From Gymnorhina tibicen (Eukaryota; Chordata; Aves; Passeriformes; Artamidae), in the NCBI GenBank assembly GCA_013399875.1, contig VXAZ01009403.1, forward strand, positions 304,138 through 368,137: a stretch of 64,000 bases of DNA, in the 5' to 3' direction. How positions within the stretch are numbered: the first letter of the stretch is position 1; the number at the start of each line of letters is the position of its first letter. The notes under the pieces are model-generated. The model ran no database searches. It worked only from the letters and a program-made list of their open reading frames with translations, and had not been told where the DNA came from. Of this stretch, positions 47,304-58,502 are shown piece by piece. The translations under genes were made by a program, and so were the position numbers.

Positions 47304-48110
47304 TATGAACAGTAGGGAAAGAGAAAAAAGTCAAGTTGGCAGAGAGTGAAGTATAAAGGAAACCACAAAGTAAGATGGAAAATAAGAAATCACACAGCAA
47401 AAGGAGAAGCTGGAGAGCCTAGCGGAAGTGGTGAAGAAAGTAGTTAAATAATGAAGGAAATTAAAGGTGAAAAGAAATGATGCAAATAAGTGAAAATCAG
47501 AGAACCAGATTGAATGAGGAGAAGAGGATGAAAGCAATGATTAAACAGTCACACACTTTATTAAGAAATACAGATAAAATAACAGTGATAAGAGCATCTG
47601 TCTATAACAGCTGTGCAAACATGCAAACCCCACTATTGATTAGATTTCTAGTATGTATATTGGCAGATGGATTTACTTGGAGTGCTTTATGTAAGCCATA
47701 GGCTCAGTTGTGTCTTACCGGCCCTTCCTTTTCAAAGATAGGTGGGGGGCAGTGGTCTGGCAAGGTAAGGATGATAGACTTGGAAATCCTCTCTCCCATT
47801 CTGTATTACTACTAATGTGCAGGTAAGCTGGTGGTCTAGGGTGGTAATGAACCTCTAACATTAGATGAAAGATGGATGTTAAAAAAGTATCTGTGCAAAA
47901 ATCCCTTTCAGTGTCTTCATACCCCCAACACTCCTCCTAAGTGGGACTTCCCCAAAACTTTTTTTATTAAATTTTGGCTGTTATTTTGTTCTGTCAGACT
48001 TCAAAATCAGAAATTTTTAGGCTTTTTTTTCCCAAAGAGATGGGAGACCAGAAAATCTTAAGTTGAAATAAAAAAAGGTTACATTTGCTATGTAAATTAT
48101 GTATGCAATT

Positions 48111-48190
48111 AAAAAAACCCAAACCAAACCAACCAACCAACCAACCAACCAAAAAAAAAGCCCCCAAAAAACAAAACTGGAAAAAAAAAA
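48111..48190. repeat. A/C-rich tract with (CCAA)n
   Basis: Seven CCAA units at about 48124-48151, inside a longer A/C-only stretch that ends in a run of ten A. Confidence 0.92.
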
Positions 48191-48923
48191 TCCACCCAGA
48201 ACACAACCCTCTCCCCCCCAACAACTGGCCAGAGGTTGAAGAGTCAAGTTTCAGGATATTCACTGTTAAAGCAGAAAATCCTGGTGTATGTGAATTATTG
48301 TAGCTCCACTGCTGGCAGCTTTATGAATCAGGAATACAGGAAACAAGTCTGTCATATCTCTTGCTTTTCAGTTGATTTATAACTACTTAACACCCAGCTT
48401 CTCATCTCTGTTGAACTCTTACCTTGGATAAAGTGAGTTAATGCATTTTTGTCTTGTGGAACGACAAAGCTTCTAAAGACTTGTGTGATTTGGATACATA
48501 GTGGTAGAATGACTTTCTGAATAGTCCTATTTATTGATAGGAAAAAATGTGTGGAAGTAAAAATCTGTGGTGTTTCAGAGTAAGATATCTTGGTCCTGTT
48601 GAAATCCAGTGGTATTTTAGTGACTGAGTTAGTTTTTCAAATTTCTGGTCCTTAAACTCACAAACGGAGCTATAAATGTCCCCTTGCAATTCTTCGTCTT
48701 GCATTGGTTTGTGCTGTCACCCAGTCTCTTCTTCATGTTTTCAAACAATCACCCCATACTAAATCAGAGCTAAAAATCTGTATACCCCCAGATAGCGAAC
48801 TTCTACTGGCTGTATTAGAATTAATCAGATTAATTTAGATTAACAAAGTTGTGAGCTTAGTTTTCTCTGCTATCTTAGGTTATACTTTGTATTGCCTTTT
48901 GAAGAAGTGTTTTCCAAGATTAC

Positions 48924-49029
48924 CTCTTTGAAGAACTGTTTACATGTGGCAGAGCACTCAGTTAAGCAGTGATTTGGTAATCTTCTAATTACAAATCTCT
49001 GTGTAAAACTGATATTTTGGGATATTCCT
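48924..49029 (-). other. candidate exon (speculative)
   Basis: On the minus strand the acceptor caattttcatgctgcag and donor GAG|GTAATC bound 106 bases with one open frame (1 base + 35 codons), containing FVIRRLPNHCLTECSATCK. It leaves no overhang, matching the zero entry phase of a weaker 50-base segment at 48423-48472, which in turn joins 44761-44855 in phase. The product is unrecognised. Confidence 0.2.
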
Positions 49030-49930
49030 CTGCAGCATGAAAATTGTTTGAATTTTCTTCCCCTCGCCCCGCTAGCTATATATGTTGTCAAGGTTTCTTA
49101 TCAATCAGTACATTTATTCTTAGAGTTTGTTTACTTGTTAACTGGATGCGACTCTTGGCAGTCAGCATGATCTTTTGAGTTTCTGCAGAGAAATGCGCAG
49201 AAACTGGGGAGTTCGGTGGAATAATTGGTTGGTACAAATAGGAACATACAGTTTATTCACTTACTTGTTGGTGCATGGGTCGGTATGTGACCTGAGATGA
49301 AACTGGGATGTGTCTGGCGCCTTCTGCAAAGAACCAGCACAGCTGGTCCGACAGAGGTTGAGAGTCCTGATGTGGCTTAATCCCTGTTTTACTTACAATT
49401 GAGAGTTAATAGCAGAAAAGAGGACTTTAAGGTTTTAACTCAGTTGGTTCAAATGGGGTAAACAGAGCTTGGCATAAGAGAACAACCCTTGGATTATGCA
49501 CATGGGTGGTGCTTCCAGTTCCCTGTCTCTGAACATTGCCTCCTTATTGCACATCTGTGTTGGTTGTGACTAAAGATAAAGCCATGGAAATGACGAGTTT
49601 CCTCAGCAGGCAAAATAGAAAGTCTTGATTTGAATACAAAACACTTATTACTCCTCCTGGAATTATTCAGTGAGGTACATACTAGAAACATGGTCAATTC
49701 TTAACTGAGAATAAAAATGAACAAATCAAATATTGAACTACCAGGTAGTTGGCATCCTTTCAGCTCTTAGATTTTTCCCTCTTACATGTTATATCTATAT
49801 TGTTAATTAAGTTGTATTACAGTCAGTAGGTTTCAATATATCTTATTGCCATCAGGTGGAATGTATGTTCTTCAATCTGCCTGCCTTCTATTTCAGATAG
49901 GAAAGAAGACAATATTTTTATTGTCTGAGT

Positions 49931-50037
49931 TGTTTTTGGGTTTTTGTTTGTTTGTTTTCCTTGGTTTTCTTTTCTTGTGTGTGTGTGTGTTTTGGGTTTT
50001 TTTGTGGAAGGTGGGTTGGTTTGGTTTTGTTTTCTTT
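49931..50037. repeat. T/G-rich tract with (GT)n
   Basis: 'gtttgtttgttttccttgg', about eight GT units near 49976-49991, then 'gggttggtttggttttg'. Confidence 0.88.
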
Positions 50038-53000
50038 CTCCTGTTGATTTGGAGGGACAGAATGTTTGATGAATGGATGCCTTAAGCTTTCACCCAACTT
50101 CCATAACAAAAACCCACAACTTCCCCCATATTTGAAGAGGTAATAATTACCTTGCAGTACGCTATTTTGAACAGGTACAAATGTGGAACTGGCTGATACT
50201 GGAAACCACTAATAAGTAATTAAATACTGAATGAGCAAAAATCTGAGTTTCTGTGCTACACAGAAAGCCTTCAGTGTTCTGCTTCCCCACCAAGTGAGCA
50301 TTTCCTTGAGTATGAAGGTACAGTGCACATGGAATCAGCAACTCTGCTTATACAGAAGGAAAATATTTTCATTCTTCATTGCAAGTCTGCAACTACAATC
50401 AGTAATACAGTGGAGGAAAAAAGATACCAAGGAAAGTGCTGGACTGGTTCAGCGAACACTTATGCATGTGACTATGTTAGGTATAACTAATTAACCTAAT
50501 ATCAGCCTTTGCCAACATCAGCATGTATTGCTTAAACACTCAGGACGAAGCCAGAAGGTAGAAAAATTAAATCTTGATTCATTCAAGAATAGCTGATAGG
50601 TTATTACTCTGTCTCTCAACTTGGAAATGAAATATTTATGTCTGTAACTTATAATTCTCTAGAGAGCATTAATTTGCCATAGCTTAAGTTTTCAAAATTA
50701 TGTTCTCAAATTTATAATTTTTCTGTAATACGGTTGCCATGTCTTTGTCTTTCTCTGCATATTGCATCGAGCATTAACCAGAAAGATAGGACATTCTTCG
50801 TCTTTATTCCAAAAAAGGTAGATTGCTGTTTTTCCATGATGTCATCTTCTTTTATCCACTGAAAGGATAAGTAGATAATGGCATGGCTTCAGCAATAGTA
50901 GATAGAATAGGAAGACTCTGAAAAAATTTCCATAATATTTTCTTTTTATCATCTTACTCCACTGCTGAATGCTTTCTAAAACAAATTTGGTTGGAGCTGT
51001 GTGTCTTTCTACTCTTTTGAAACTACCAACAGTCTTGCTTGATAAACTTTAAGGATCATCAATAATTTAAACAGAATAATTTTATCACACTGGGGGTATT
51101 GTCAGTTGGGCATATGAGCCCATAAAACCCCTGATGACTTTCGTGACAGCTCACCACAACATGCCCTGTTGTATGGCAGCTATTGCAAAAATCCAGTGCA
51201 AGCAAGACCTTTATGAAACTCCTGCTCTGCTTTGTGGGGTTACATTAAGGGGGGATCCCTTCTCTGCGGGGCTGAGCGATGGGAACGATCAGTCTGGGAC
51301 AGTGAGTGGAGATATGTGATATAAATCCCCTGTCCCCCTGCCCCTAACCAAACAGACACTCCAGAAAATTCAGGGGGTCAGTCCTGCAGCATAAGTGGTG
51401 TATAAAAGAGTGTTTTAGTAAAGGCATAGTGACAGAATGAGAAATACAGTGTTAATGGGAGCGCATATTAACTATATAGTGAAAAGAATAAAGAAAAACA
51501 AAGAAGTGGGAAAAGCAAGGAAGATACAGAACCCATCAAGACAAGTTATATTTTTAAAACTTCATTTTACTGAGCTTTTATTATTTTATCAAAGGCAGTA
51601 GTTAAAGGTATTGCCATAGATAGTGCTTTTCTCAAACTTAATATTTCAAAGAAATTTTCACTTAGAATGGCAGCTTCTCTGTCCTATTACTTGTAACATG
51701 CATTTTTATTATGGCTAGGAAACTGAATTTTTAAAATAATAACTTTTTACTTCCTTGCTGTCTTGGAATGAATGATCTTTGCAACAGAGACTTCTTTCCT
51801 ACTGGTGTAGAAGGAGATTACCTGGTGGAGAATGCTCCTGAAATATAAATAATGTATCAGCAGGAACTGTAGAACGATGTAGGTGGAGGACTAGAAAAAC
51901 TGAATGTTTGCCAGGCTCATCTATTATTTATCAAAGCTGGTTAAATCTAGTTGTCACAGCCCAAGATACTCACAGATCATGGTAAAAGCTCTTCTTCTCA
52001 TAAGTCATATTTCTTTAACCAAAAATTGCAGTTGCACCAGTAATGTTCTTTAAAGAGTTGCAGGCTCTGGGAAGTTCATTATGGCCTTGTAGTTTTTCGT
52101 TTGGTTTTTTTCCCTTGTTTGTTTGGAGTTTTTTTAAATACAGATTTTTAACTCATAATATTTTGTTGACAAGTTGAGATATTATACATTTTTGTCATAT
52201 GGATCTCTGATACAACAGACAAAATAACTATTTTTAATTAAAAACTTGCTTGTACTTTCATTGAACTGCCAGGTTTTTCTCTGAGGATCACAGAGCTAGT
52301 TTATAAAACAGACTTACCTTTAGGCACATTTGAAAATTCAAGCCCTTAATACTTTTGGAAGCCAAAAGAGTTTTTAAATCTGGTCCCTAATAGCCAGAAA
52401 GTTAGCTGTATGGTTTATTAGCAGAATATATTTTTTTTGCCATTGCTTCATAATATCACTTGGATAGGGTTGATTATTTTTTGAGTAGCTCCAGTGGGAT
52501 CATAAACCACGTGTGATAGAGGGGGTGTGTGTGTGTGTATACCAAACATAAATACAAGTGTACAGATAGTGTCTGGTCATAAAAGAAGTAGAATGCTTGC
52601 AGGCATGCTGACACACGCCAGGGGAGAAGAAAGAGAGCCCTGTAATAAAATCTCATTGAGGATGCAGAGAGAATGTTTCAGCATTAGGCATTCTCCTCAG
52701 GTTTCACATAAATGCATCCTCCTCTTATGAGGGGATGAACAGTGCATTTGCACCCGCTCATTCAAATTGAATGTTGGTAAAAGAAGTCTTGAGCAAACAC
52801 TGAAGAGTCTGGCATTTTTTAAAGACAGGGGAAAGGTTAAGCTGACTGCTGTTTAAACTGCTGTTTATTGGATATTTATTTGCTGACCGTGTTTATTGAA
52901 GGTGGTGTTGAAAAGATCATTGGCGAGATTTCGGATGGCTGCGTAGCACAGGTCAGAATTCTGTTAACCTAATGCAGTTTTTACAATGAAGTTTAGATCT

Positions 53001-53767
53001 TCATAGGTGACTTAGTAAGTTTTTTTATATATGAGGATGGTTAGATTGTATTTTTCTGGAAGATAGAGGAGGGTAGGATGTGCCTTCTCTGTATCATTTC
53101 GCTTTCTCTCTCTGACAGCACTGCAGCTTTAACTTTGCTTAGAGCTATAGTAAATGAGAAACTTCCCTAGATCCAGCATTTACAAACCAGAACATTTATT
53201 AAGAATAATTAGATTTCACTATGAATGTTTTGTTTTTATATTTTTTGTTTGCTGTTTCAAAAATAACAGAGCTCACTGAACTTGCTAATATTCTCCTTAA
53301 TGCACTAAGGGGCTGTAGAGGGGATAGTCACAGGCGCTCTTTTGGGTGAAGTACAGGGTCATCTTGCAGTGCCTTAGGCGTGTTTAAAAGCATCTCTAGT
53401 TAATTTTAGAAACAAAAGGTAAGGCTGTATGTGCGCACTAGATCTGGTCTTGCATTGTTCTCACAGTGAAGAGATTTATGAGAACCAAGGAATTTTTAAG
53501 GTATTCTAATTTTTCACTGGTTTAACTCTCTGAGCTTGCAATAGAGACACACACACAGTCACCACCTCTGTATATAGCTGAATGTCAGAAATAAATTCCT
53601 TCATTATTTCAGCAGAACTTCTCTTTAGTAGTGTCCGGAACATTAGGGGAAGTCTTGTGTTACAAATGTGTTTGAGGTGTTATTTGCTTCTCTTTCTCTG
53701 CATGCACATGCTCTCTCTTTTGAATTTTTTTATTTTGAAGGCACTCTTTCCAGGACTTTTATGGTGA

Positions 53768-53800
53768 TTTATTATTTTTATTATTTATTTATTTATTTTT
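53768..53800. repeat. (TTTA)n-like tract
   Basis: 'ttattatttatttatttatt' style low-complexity sequence. Confidence 0.8.
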
Positions 53801-54378
53801 CCCCTGTCTTTCCCAGAGACAGGATAAAAAGTCTTACAAGTTAACTGCTGCAATGAAAGTTTGTGTTCCTGGTTGTGAGGTCTTGCTCACTTAGTGAAAG
53901 TAGTCTGCAGTATTTCCTCAGGAGAGCTGCTCTGGAAAATTACTCAAAATAGCAGTGCTTTACTTTAAAAATGTGTGTGTATGTCTGTCATTTATGTATA
54001 TAAATAGATGCTATATGTGTCTAGAGCTGGTATTAAATTGTCTATGAAAAACAGACATGCATGGTGTTTCTGTTAGTGGCACTGCCTTCAGATTGCTTAG
54101 ACATTCTTCCATGGACATTTTGGATTAGAGGTTCCTAGACAAATAACATGAACTCACATGCAGCTAATCTTGGGGTTGACTGGCTCCGCTTGGATGATTT
54201 ACTGCAGAGAAGCTGTAAGCAGTGACACGTTCTGTATGAGCTTCCTTGGACAATGTGATTGCATTAGTGGTCTCAGGTGAATGGCAGAAACCAGATGGCC
54301 CTGCTGTCATTACTGGGAGTAAACAAGGCATTGGTCTATAAGCTTAAAAAGCTTCTATAGCATTTCAGTACTGGAATG

Positions 54379-54502
54379 TGGTTTTCTTTTGGTTTGTGTG
54401 GTTTTTGTTTGTTTTGTTTGGTTTTTTTTGCGGTTTTTTTGTTTGTTTCTTTTTTGTACTAGGGAAAACAATCTTGCATTGGGCTCTGTGTGTGTGTGTG
54501 CG
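54379..54502. repeat. T/G-rich tract and adjacent (TG)n
   Basis: A T/G tract (54379-54456) with 'gtttgttttgtttgg' and 'gtttgtttctttttt', followed 30 bases later by about eight TG units (54486-54502). Confidence 0.85.
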
Positions 54503-55024
54503 CTGTAGTGACGTGTGAAATCAGAGTAAATCTGGAATCCTAAGGCCATAAGATGTGCTCCAGAGCTAGATAAATGCTTCCTGTGAGTTTCCCATGTATC
54601 TGTTAAATAGGTTTACAGATGGCATGGTTTGATTGTATATTTGAATGGAAGTATTATGTGAGCAGAAAATAGCTTACTCAGTTCCACTAAGATTTGTTTG
54701 GTTACTGTCCCCTACCATCTCTTTCACAGCAGCTAATTTTGGAAACCCTAGATCTGATAACTTTTGAGTGAAAGGGCCTACGATGGAAAAAGGCATGACA
54801 TGAAGCCTATGGAATTATTATGGTCCATGGGACTCCTTTGTTGCCCCCATGGCTGTCAGATGCTCTGGATTTGACTGTATTTGTTGCTTGGTGCAGTGTG
54901 GAATGACAGGCAGCTCTGTCACATGCCAGTGTTGGAGAGGGGAAAAAAAGTGATGCATGTTGAGACTTGCACCACTTTCAGTACTCGTTAAAAGGCTGAA
55001 AGACACTAATCTTTCCTGGGCTGG

Positions 55025-55029
55025 ACAGC
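55025..55029. repeat. target-site duplication, left copy (ACAGC)
   Basis: ACAGC immediately before the TG terminus of the LTR at 55030. The identical right copy is at 56044-56048. Confidence 0.8.
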
Positions 55030-56043
55030 TGTATTTGGTTTGGGTGGCCAGGTCTTGGTAGCAGGGGAGCTACATGGGTCGCTTTTGTGAGAAGCTGCCA
55101 GAAGCTTCCCCGTGTCTGGCAGAGCCGATTCCTGGTGGCTCCAGCATGGACACACTGCTGGCCAAGGCTGAGCCAGTCAGGAATGACAGTAACGCCTCTC
55201 TGTTAACATACTTAAAAAGGAAAAAAAAGTTATTGCATGGATGTAATTGTGGCCAGAGAAGAGCAGAGTGAGAATATGTGAGAGGAACAGCAATGGCCAG
55301 TGATGGAGGGGCAGGCGCTGCTCCAGGCACCAGAGCTAAAATTCCCCTGCAGCCCACGGTGAAGACCATGGTGAAGCAGCTGTGCCCTGGCAGCCCATGG
55401 AGGACCATGGGGGTGCAGAGATCCACCCACAGCCTGTGGAGGATATCCATGCTGGAGCAGGTGGATGCCCGAGAGGGACCCCATGGGAGACCCACGGAGA
55501 GAGGAGCCCACGCTGGAGCAAGTTTCCTGGTAGGACTTTTGAACCTGTGGGGGGCCCATGCTGGAGCAGGCTGTGCCTGAAGGACTGCACGGCATGGAAG
55601 AGTTACCCATGTTGGAGCAATTCATGGAGAACTATCTCCTGAGGGAGGAACCTCACGCTGGAGAAGGGGAAGAACTCTTTTCCCCGAGCAGCATCAGGAA
55701 CAACTTGTTGTTGATGAACTGACCATAACCACCATTCCCTTTTTCCCTGCACCACTGCAGGGGGCAAAGGTAGAGCTGGGAAGGAGGGAATGGTGGGGGA
55801 AAGGTGTTATTTTTAAGATTTATTTTACTTCTCATTATTCTTCTCTGATTTTGTTAGTAAGAAATTCAGTTATATCTCCAATCTGAGTCTGTTTTGCCCG
55901 TGATGGTATTTGGTGAGTGATGTCTACCTGTCCTTATCTCCACCCATGAACCCTTTGTCTTCTCTCCCCTGTCCAGCTGCGGAGAGGAGTGATAGAGCAG
56001 CTTTGGTGGGTGTCTGGCATCCAGACAAGGTCAACCCACTACA
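55030..56043 (+). mobile_element. solo LTR of an endogenous retrovirus-like element
   Basis: A 1,014-base element with LTR termini TGT...ACA and a perfect 5-bp target-site duplication. It matches a recurrent bird LTR I recall, with 'gggtggccaggtcttggtag' at the left and 'tttggtgggtgtctggcatc' then 'aaggtcaacccactaca' at the right. A TATA-like TACTTAAAAAGG lies near 55210. The middle consists of degenerate copies of a unit built around 'cccacgctggagcag'. A 5-bp duplication is the length usual for ERVL-type integrases. No internal retroviral sequence is present, so recombination between LTRs probably removed the body. Open frames inside it (for example 55070-55625) are products of the repeats, not genes. 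Confidence 0.88.
55440..55670 (+). repeat. degenerate internal repeats within the LTR
   Basis: Related phrases recur every 40-60 bases: 'ccatgctggagcagg' near 55448, 'cccacgctggagcaag' near 55508, 'cccatgctggagcagg' near 55556, 'cccatgttggagcaat' near 55607 and 'ctcacgctggagaagg' near 55651. They are imperfect tandem units of the LTR itself. Confidence 0.85.
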
Positions 56044-56048
56044 ACAGC
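56044..56048. repeat. target-site duplication, right copy (ACAGC)
   Basis: ACAGC immediately after the ACA terminus of the LTR, identical to 55025-55029. Confidence 0.8.
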
Positions 56049-56497
56049 CTCTTCCTATCCTATACACACAGCAGGTTTTATTTGCACTGAATTTTATGCT
56101 GTTGTCAGTGTTTGGGAGTTGTCTGTTGGATTTTTTAAAAAATTATTTTATTTTTAAATCAACTTATTTTGTACTCTTTTTTTTGAAAACTGGGAGTCAA
56201 ATCTCAGTGTTATCTTAAATGTTAATTAAGTTTCAGTACCAGAAGATAACTTCTTGCTTTTCTGAAATCTGATGATTAATGCTTTTGTTTACTTCAAAGT
56301 GATACATTGTTTGTCATGTCACCACTGAAGTCCTGCTCCTTTTTAAAAATTGTTCTTGGCTTTGCATGGGCAAATGTTTCGTTTTTGCTTGCAGAACTGC
56401 CTTAGCTTCTTGTCCAGATTCCACAGAGTGAATGGAGTCTAAAATTTTAATTAACCTTAGAAAAATATTTTGCTGTTAAGTCTTAACATCAAGTTTT

Positions 56498-56664
56498 ATA
56501 GAATCAAATAATGGTTTGGGTTGGAAGAGGTGTTAAAGATCATCTATTTCCAACCCCCCTGCCATGGGCAGAGAAAACTTCCACTAGAGCAGGTTACTCA
56601 GAGCTCCATCCAGCCTGGCCTTGAACACCTCCAGCAATGGTGAATCCATAACTGCTCTGGGCTG
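56498..56664 (-). mobile_element. CR1 3' end fragment
   Basis: 'agaatcaaataatggtttgg' is followed by 'gttggaagaggtgttaaaga', 'ccaacccccctgccatgggc' and 'cttgaacacctccagcaatg', ending near 'actgctctgggc'. It is a standard minus-strand CR1 tail. Confidence 0.93.
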
Positions 56665-58384
56665 TAAGTTAGAGTTAATCCTTTTTTCTGACTACCTATA
56701 AGAAAGATGAGGGTGTTGACAGCCCATTTTCCTGTGAAAGGAAAGGGAAACTGTTGGTGTTTTGTGTTTACATTGTAAATGTCTGCTTCTGATGTATCAT
56801 GTCTGCTTCTGATGCATGTCCACTGAATGCAAAGGCAGACTTTGAGGTAAGAAGTACTCTTCTGCTGAATTTAGGTGGTTGCTTACTCATTTGGCAGATG
56901 GGGAAAAAATCTGTTACTGGGGTTTTGAGGATACCTAGAAACTCAGAGGTTTTCAGATGCTCTAGTTTAGAAAAAATACAAATATCTCTGGAAAATAAAA
57001 GGAAATGGTAACTTAGAGAATATTCCTAAAGTACACTTTTTTTCTTAGTTAAAATTTAGTTTAAGAAGGTAGATACTACAAATTGAGATTATGAATAGAT
57101 TTTGTATTTGAAGCTACTTTTTAAGTTCAAGATGTAGTAATTCAGGAGGATTTTGGTCATTTTCACACCCATCTGAGAGCTGCAGAGAGGGAAAAGTCTC
57201 AAAGTTGTGCTCATGCTCTAGGGAGGACTGAGCTCAGCCCTTCCTGGTGACCGATTGGTCAGCTTGGAAGTGGTCATGAGATACCTTTTTGCACAGCTGT
57301 TCTCATAGATACAGTGACTCTCCAGGATGTTTTAGGAAAAGAGAGGTAGCTTGATGTCTGAAGACAGCTGTTTCTGTGCAAGAACTTTAATGTTTGGTGA
57401 AAAAAAATCTTCCTTTCAGATCCTGAAGAATAATTTTGAATTGTAAATCCTTTGGATTTAGAGTGTTAGTGTTAATCTGTGAAGAAAGTACAAGGTCCTT
57501 GAATGGATGCAGTTGTACTAAACTACTGGATTGTGTATTTGGTTGAGTATATGCAATAAACATCAGTCAGATTTCATTCAAGGGGATGCTGCAGCCGTTG
57601 GGGAAAATGCTGTGAGTGAAATTAAAGGGTAATTATGACTCAGTATTTTTTGCATAGAGTTTCTAAGAAACTGAATAGTTGTTTGCCTGTGAAAACAGTT
57701 CATTGAAGTTAATGCTTTATGGATATCAAAAGGGATGATGAGGCTATAGACGCTGCAGAAAGTAGCAACAGGACAATAAAATCCGTGCTGCAGATCAGAT
57801 GGTCTTGTCAAATTTTCTTAGTCTTTGAAAATCCTTTTGCAATCATGTTTTTTTTTGAGTTTTTTTGCTAGCCTTTTTCCCACTCAACATTTAAGATGCA
57901 GAAAATGTAAATGTCACTTCCATATTAAGGATTAGCTTTGGGCTTGGAGAAAAAGGCATAAAGTTAATTGGAAGGTCATAAATAAATCAGTGCATTTCTC
58001 ATGTCTGTTTATGCATACACTTTTAAAAATCTCTTTGTAGAAAAATAAATCTTTCATTTCTAAAGAAGATCTGGATAAACTTCTGCTTGCTGACCATCTT
58101 AGCTGCAATCTATAGGATTCTCTAGTTCTCAGTTAGTTGAGAAAACTGTTACTGAATTTCAGGAGCTTGCTGTAGTGTTTCAGAAACAAAAAAGAGATGC
58201 CATATACTCTAAATGAAAATAAATTAATTTTAGCACCTGATACCAAACACTTAATAAAAGGAAAAAGAGAGCAAGAGAAAACTATGTCTATTGTAAGAGA
58301 AACAGCATTTCATGAAAAATTTCTGGCTGTTTATGGTGCCAGACAAGTTTGATCTCTCAGTTTTAGTGAAACTATATAATGAAA
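56665..58384. other. no gene recognised
   Basis: AT-rich DNA with a 20-bp tandem duplication (56779-56818) and short open frames only. Confidence 0.55.
56779..56818. repeat. 20-bp tandem duplication
   Basis: ATGTCTGCTTCTGATGTATC is followed directly by ATGTCTGCTTCTGATGCATG (18 of 20 identical). Confidence 0.9.
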
Positions 58385-58502
58385 AATGCCTGTAGTCACC
58401 ATCCCTGGAGGTATTTCAAAGACCTGTAGATGTGGTGCTTAGGAACATGGTTTAGTGGTGGACTTGGCGGTACTGGATTTATTACTCTGTGATTCTATAA
58501 TA
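58385..58502 (+). mobile_element. CR1 3' end fragment, plus strand
   Basis: 'catccctggaggtatttcaa', 'gatgtggtgcttaggaacat' and 'ggtttagtggtggacttggc' are followed by 'ctctgtgattctataat', the plus-strand CR1 tail with the ATTCTRTG-type end. Confidence 0.9.

Larger units (their letters stand above)
47304..55024. other. no gene recognised; exon-like signals and simple repeats
   Basis: About 7.7 kb of AT-rich DNA. It contains an A/C tract with (CCAA)n (48111-48190), a minus-strand cluster of splice-like pairs (48423-49323), T/G tracts (49931-50037, 54379-54456) and short GT arrays (52524-52539, 54486-54502). There is also a (TTTA)n stretch (53768-53800). No identifiable gene or mobile element was seen. 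Confidence 0.5.

Noticed and set aside
49140..49500. CpG-containing stretch with TTTATT considered as a degraded LTR
   Set aside because: No TG/CA termini, duplication or TATA box in consistent order. Exon-like signals explain it at least as well.
55070..55642. Several 80-140 codon frames on both strands
   Set aside because: They lie wholly inside the LTR and arise from its internal repeats.
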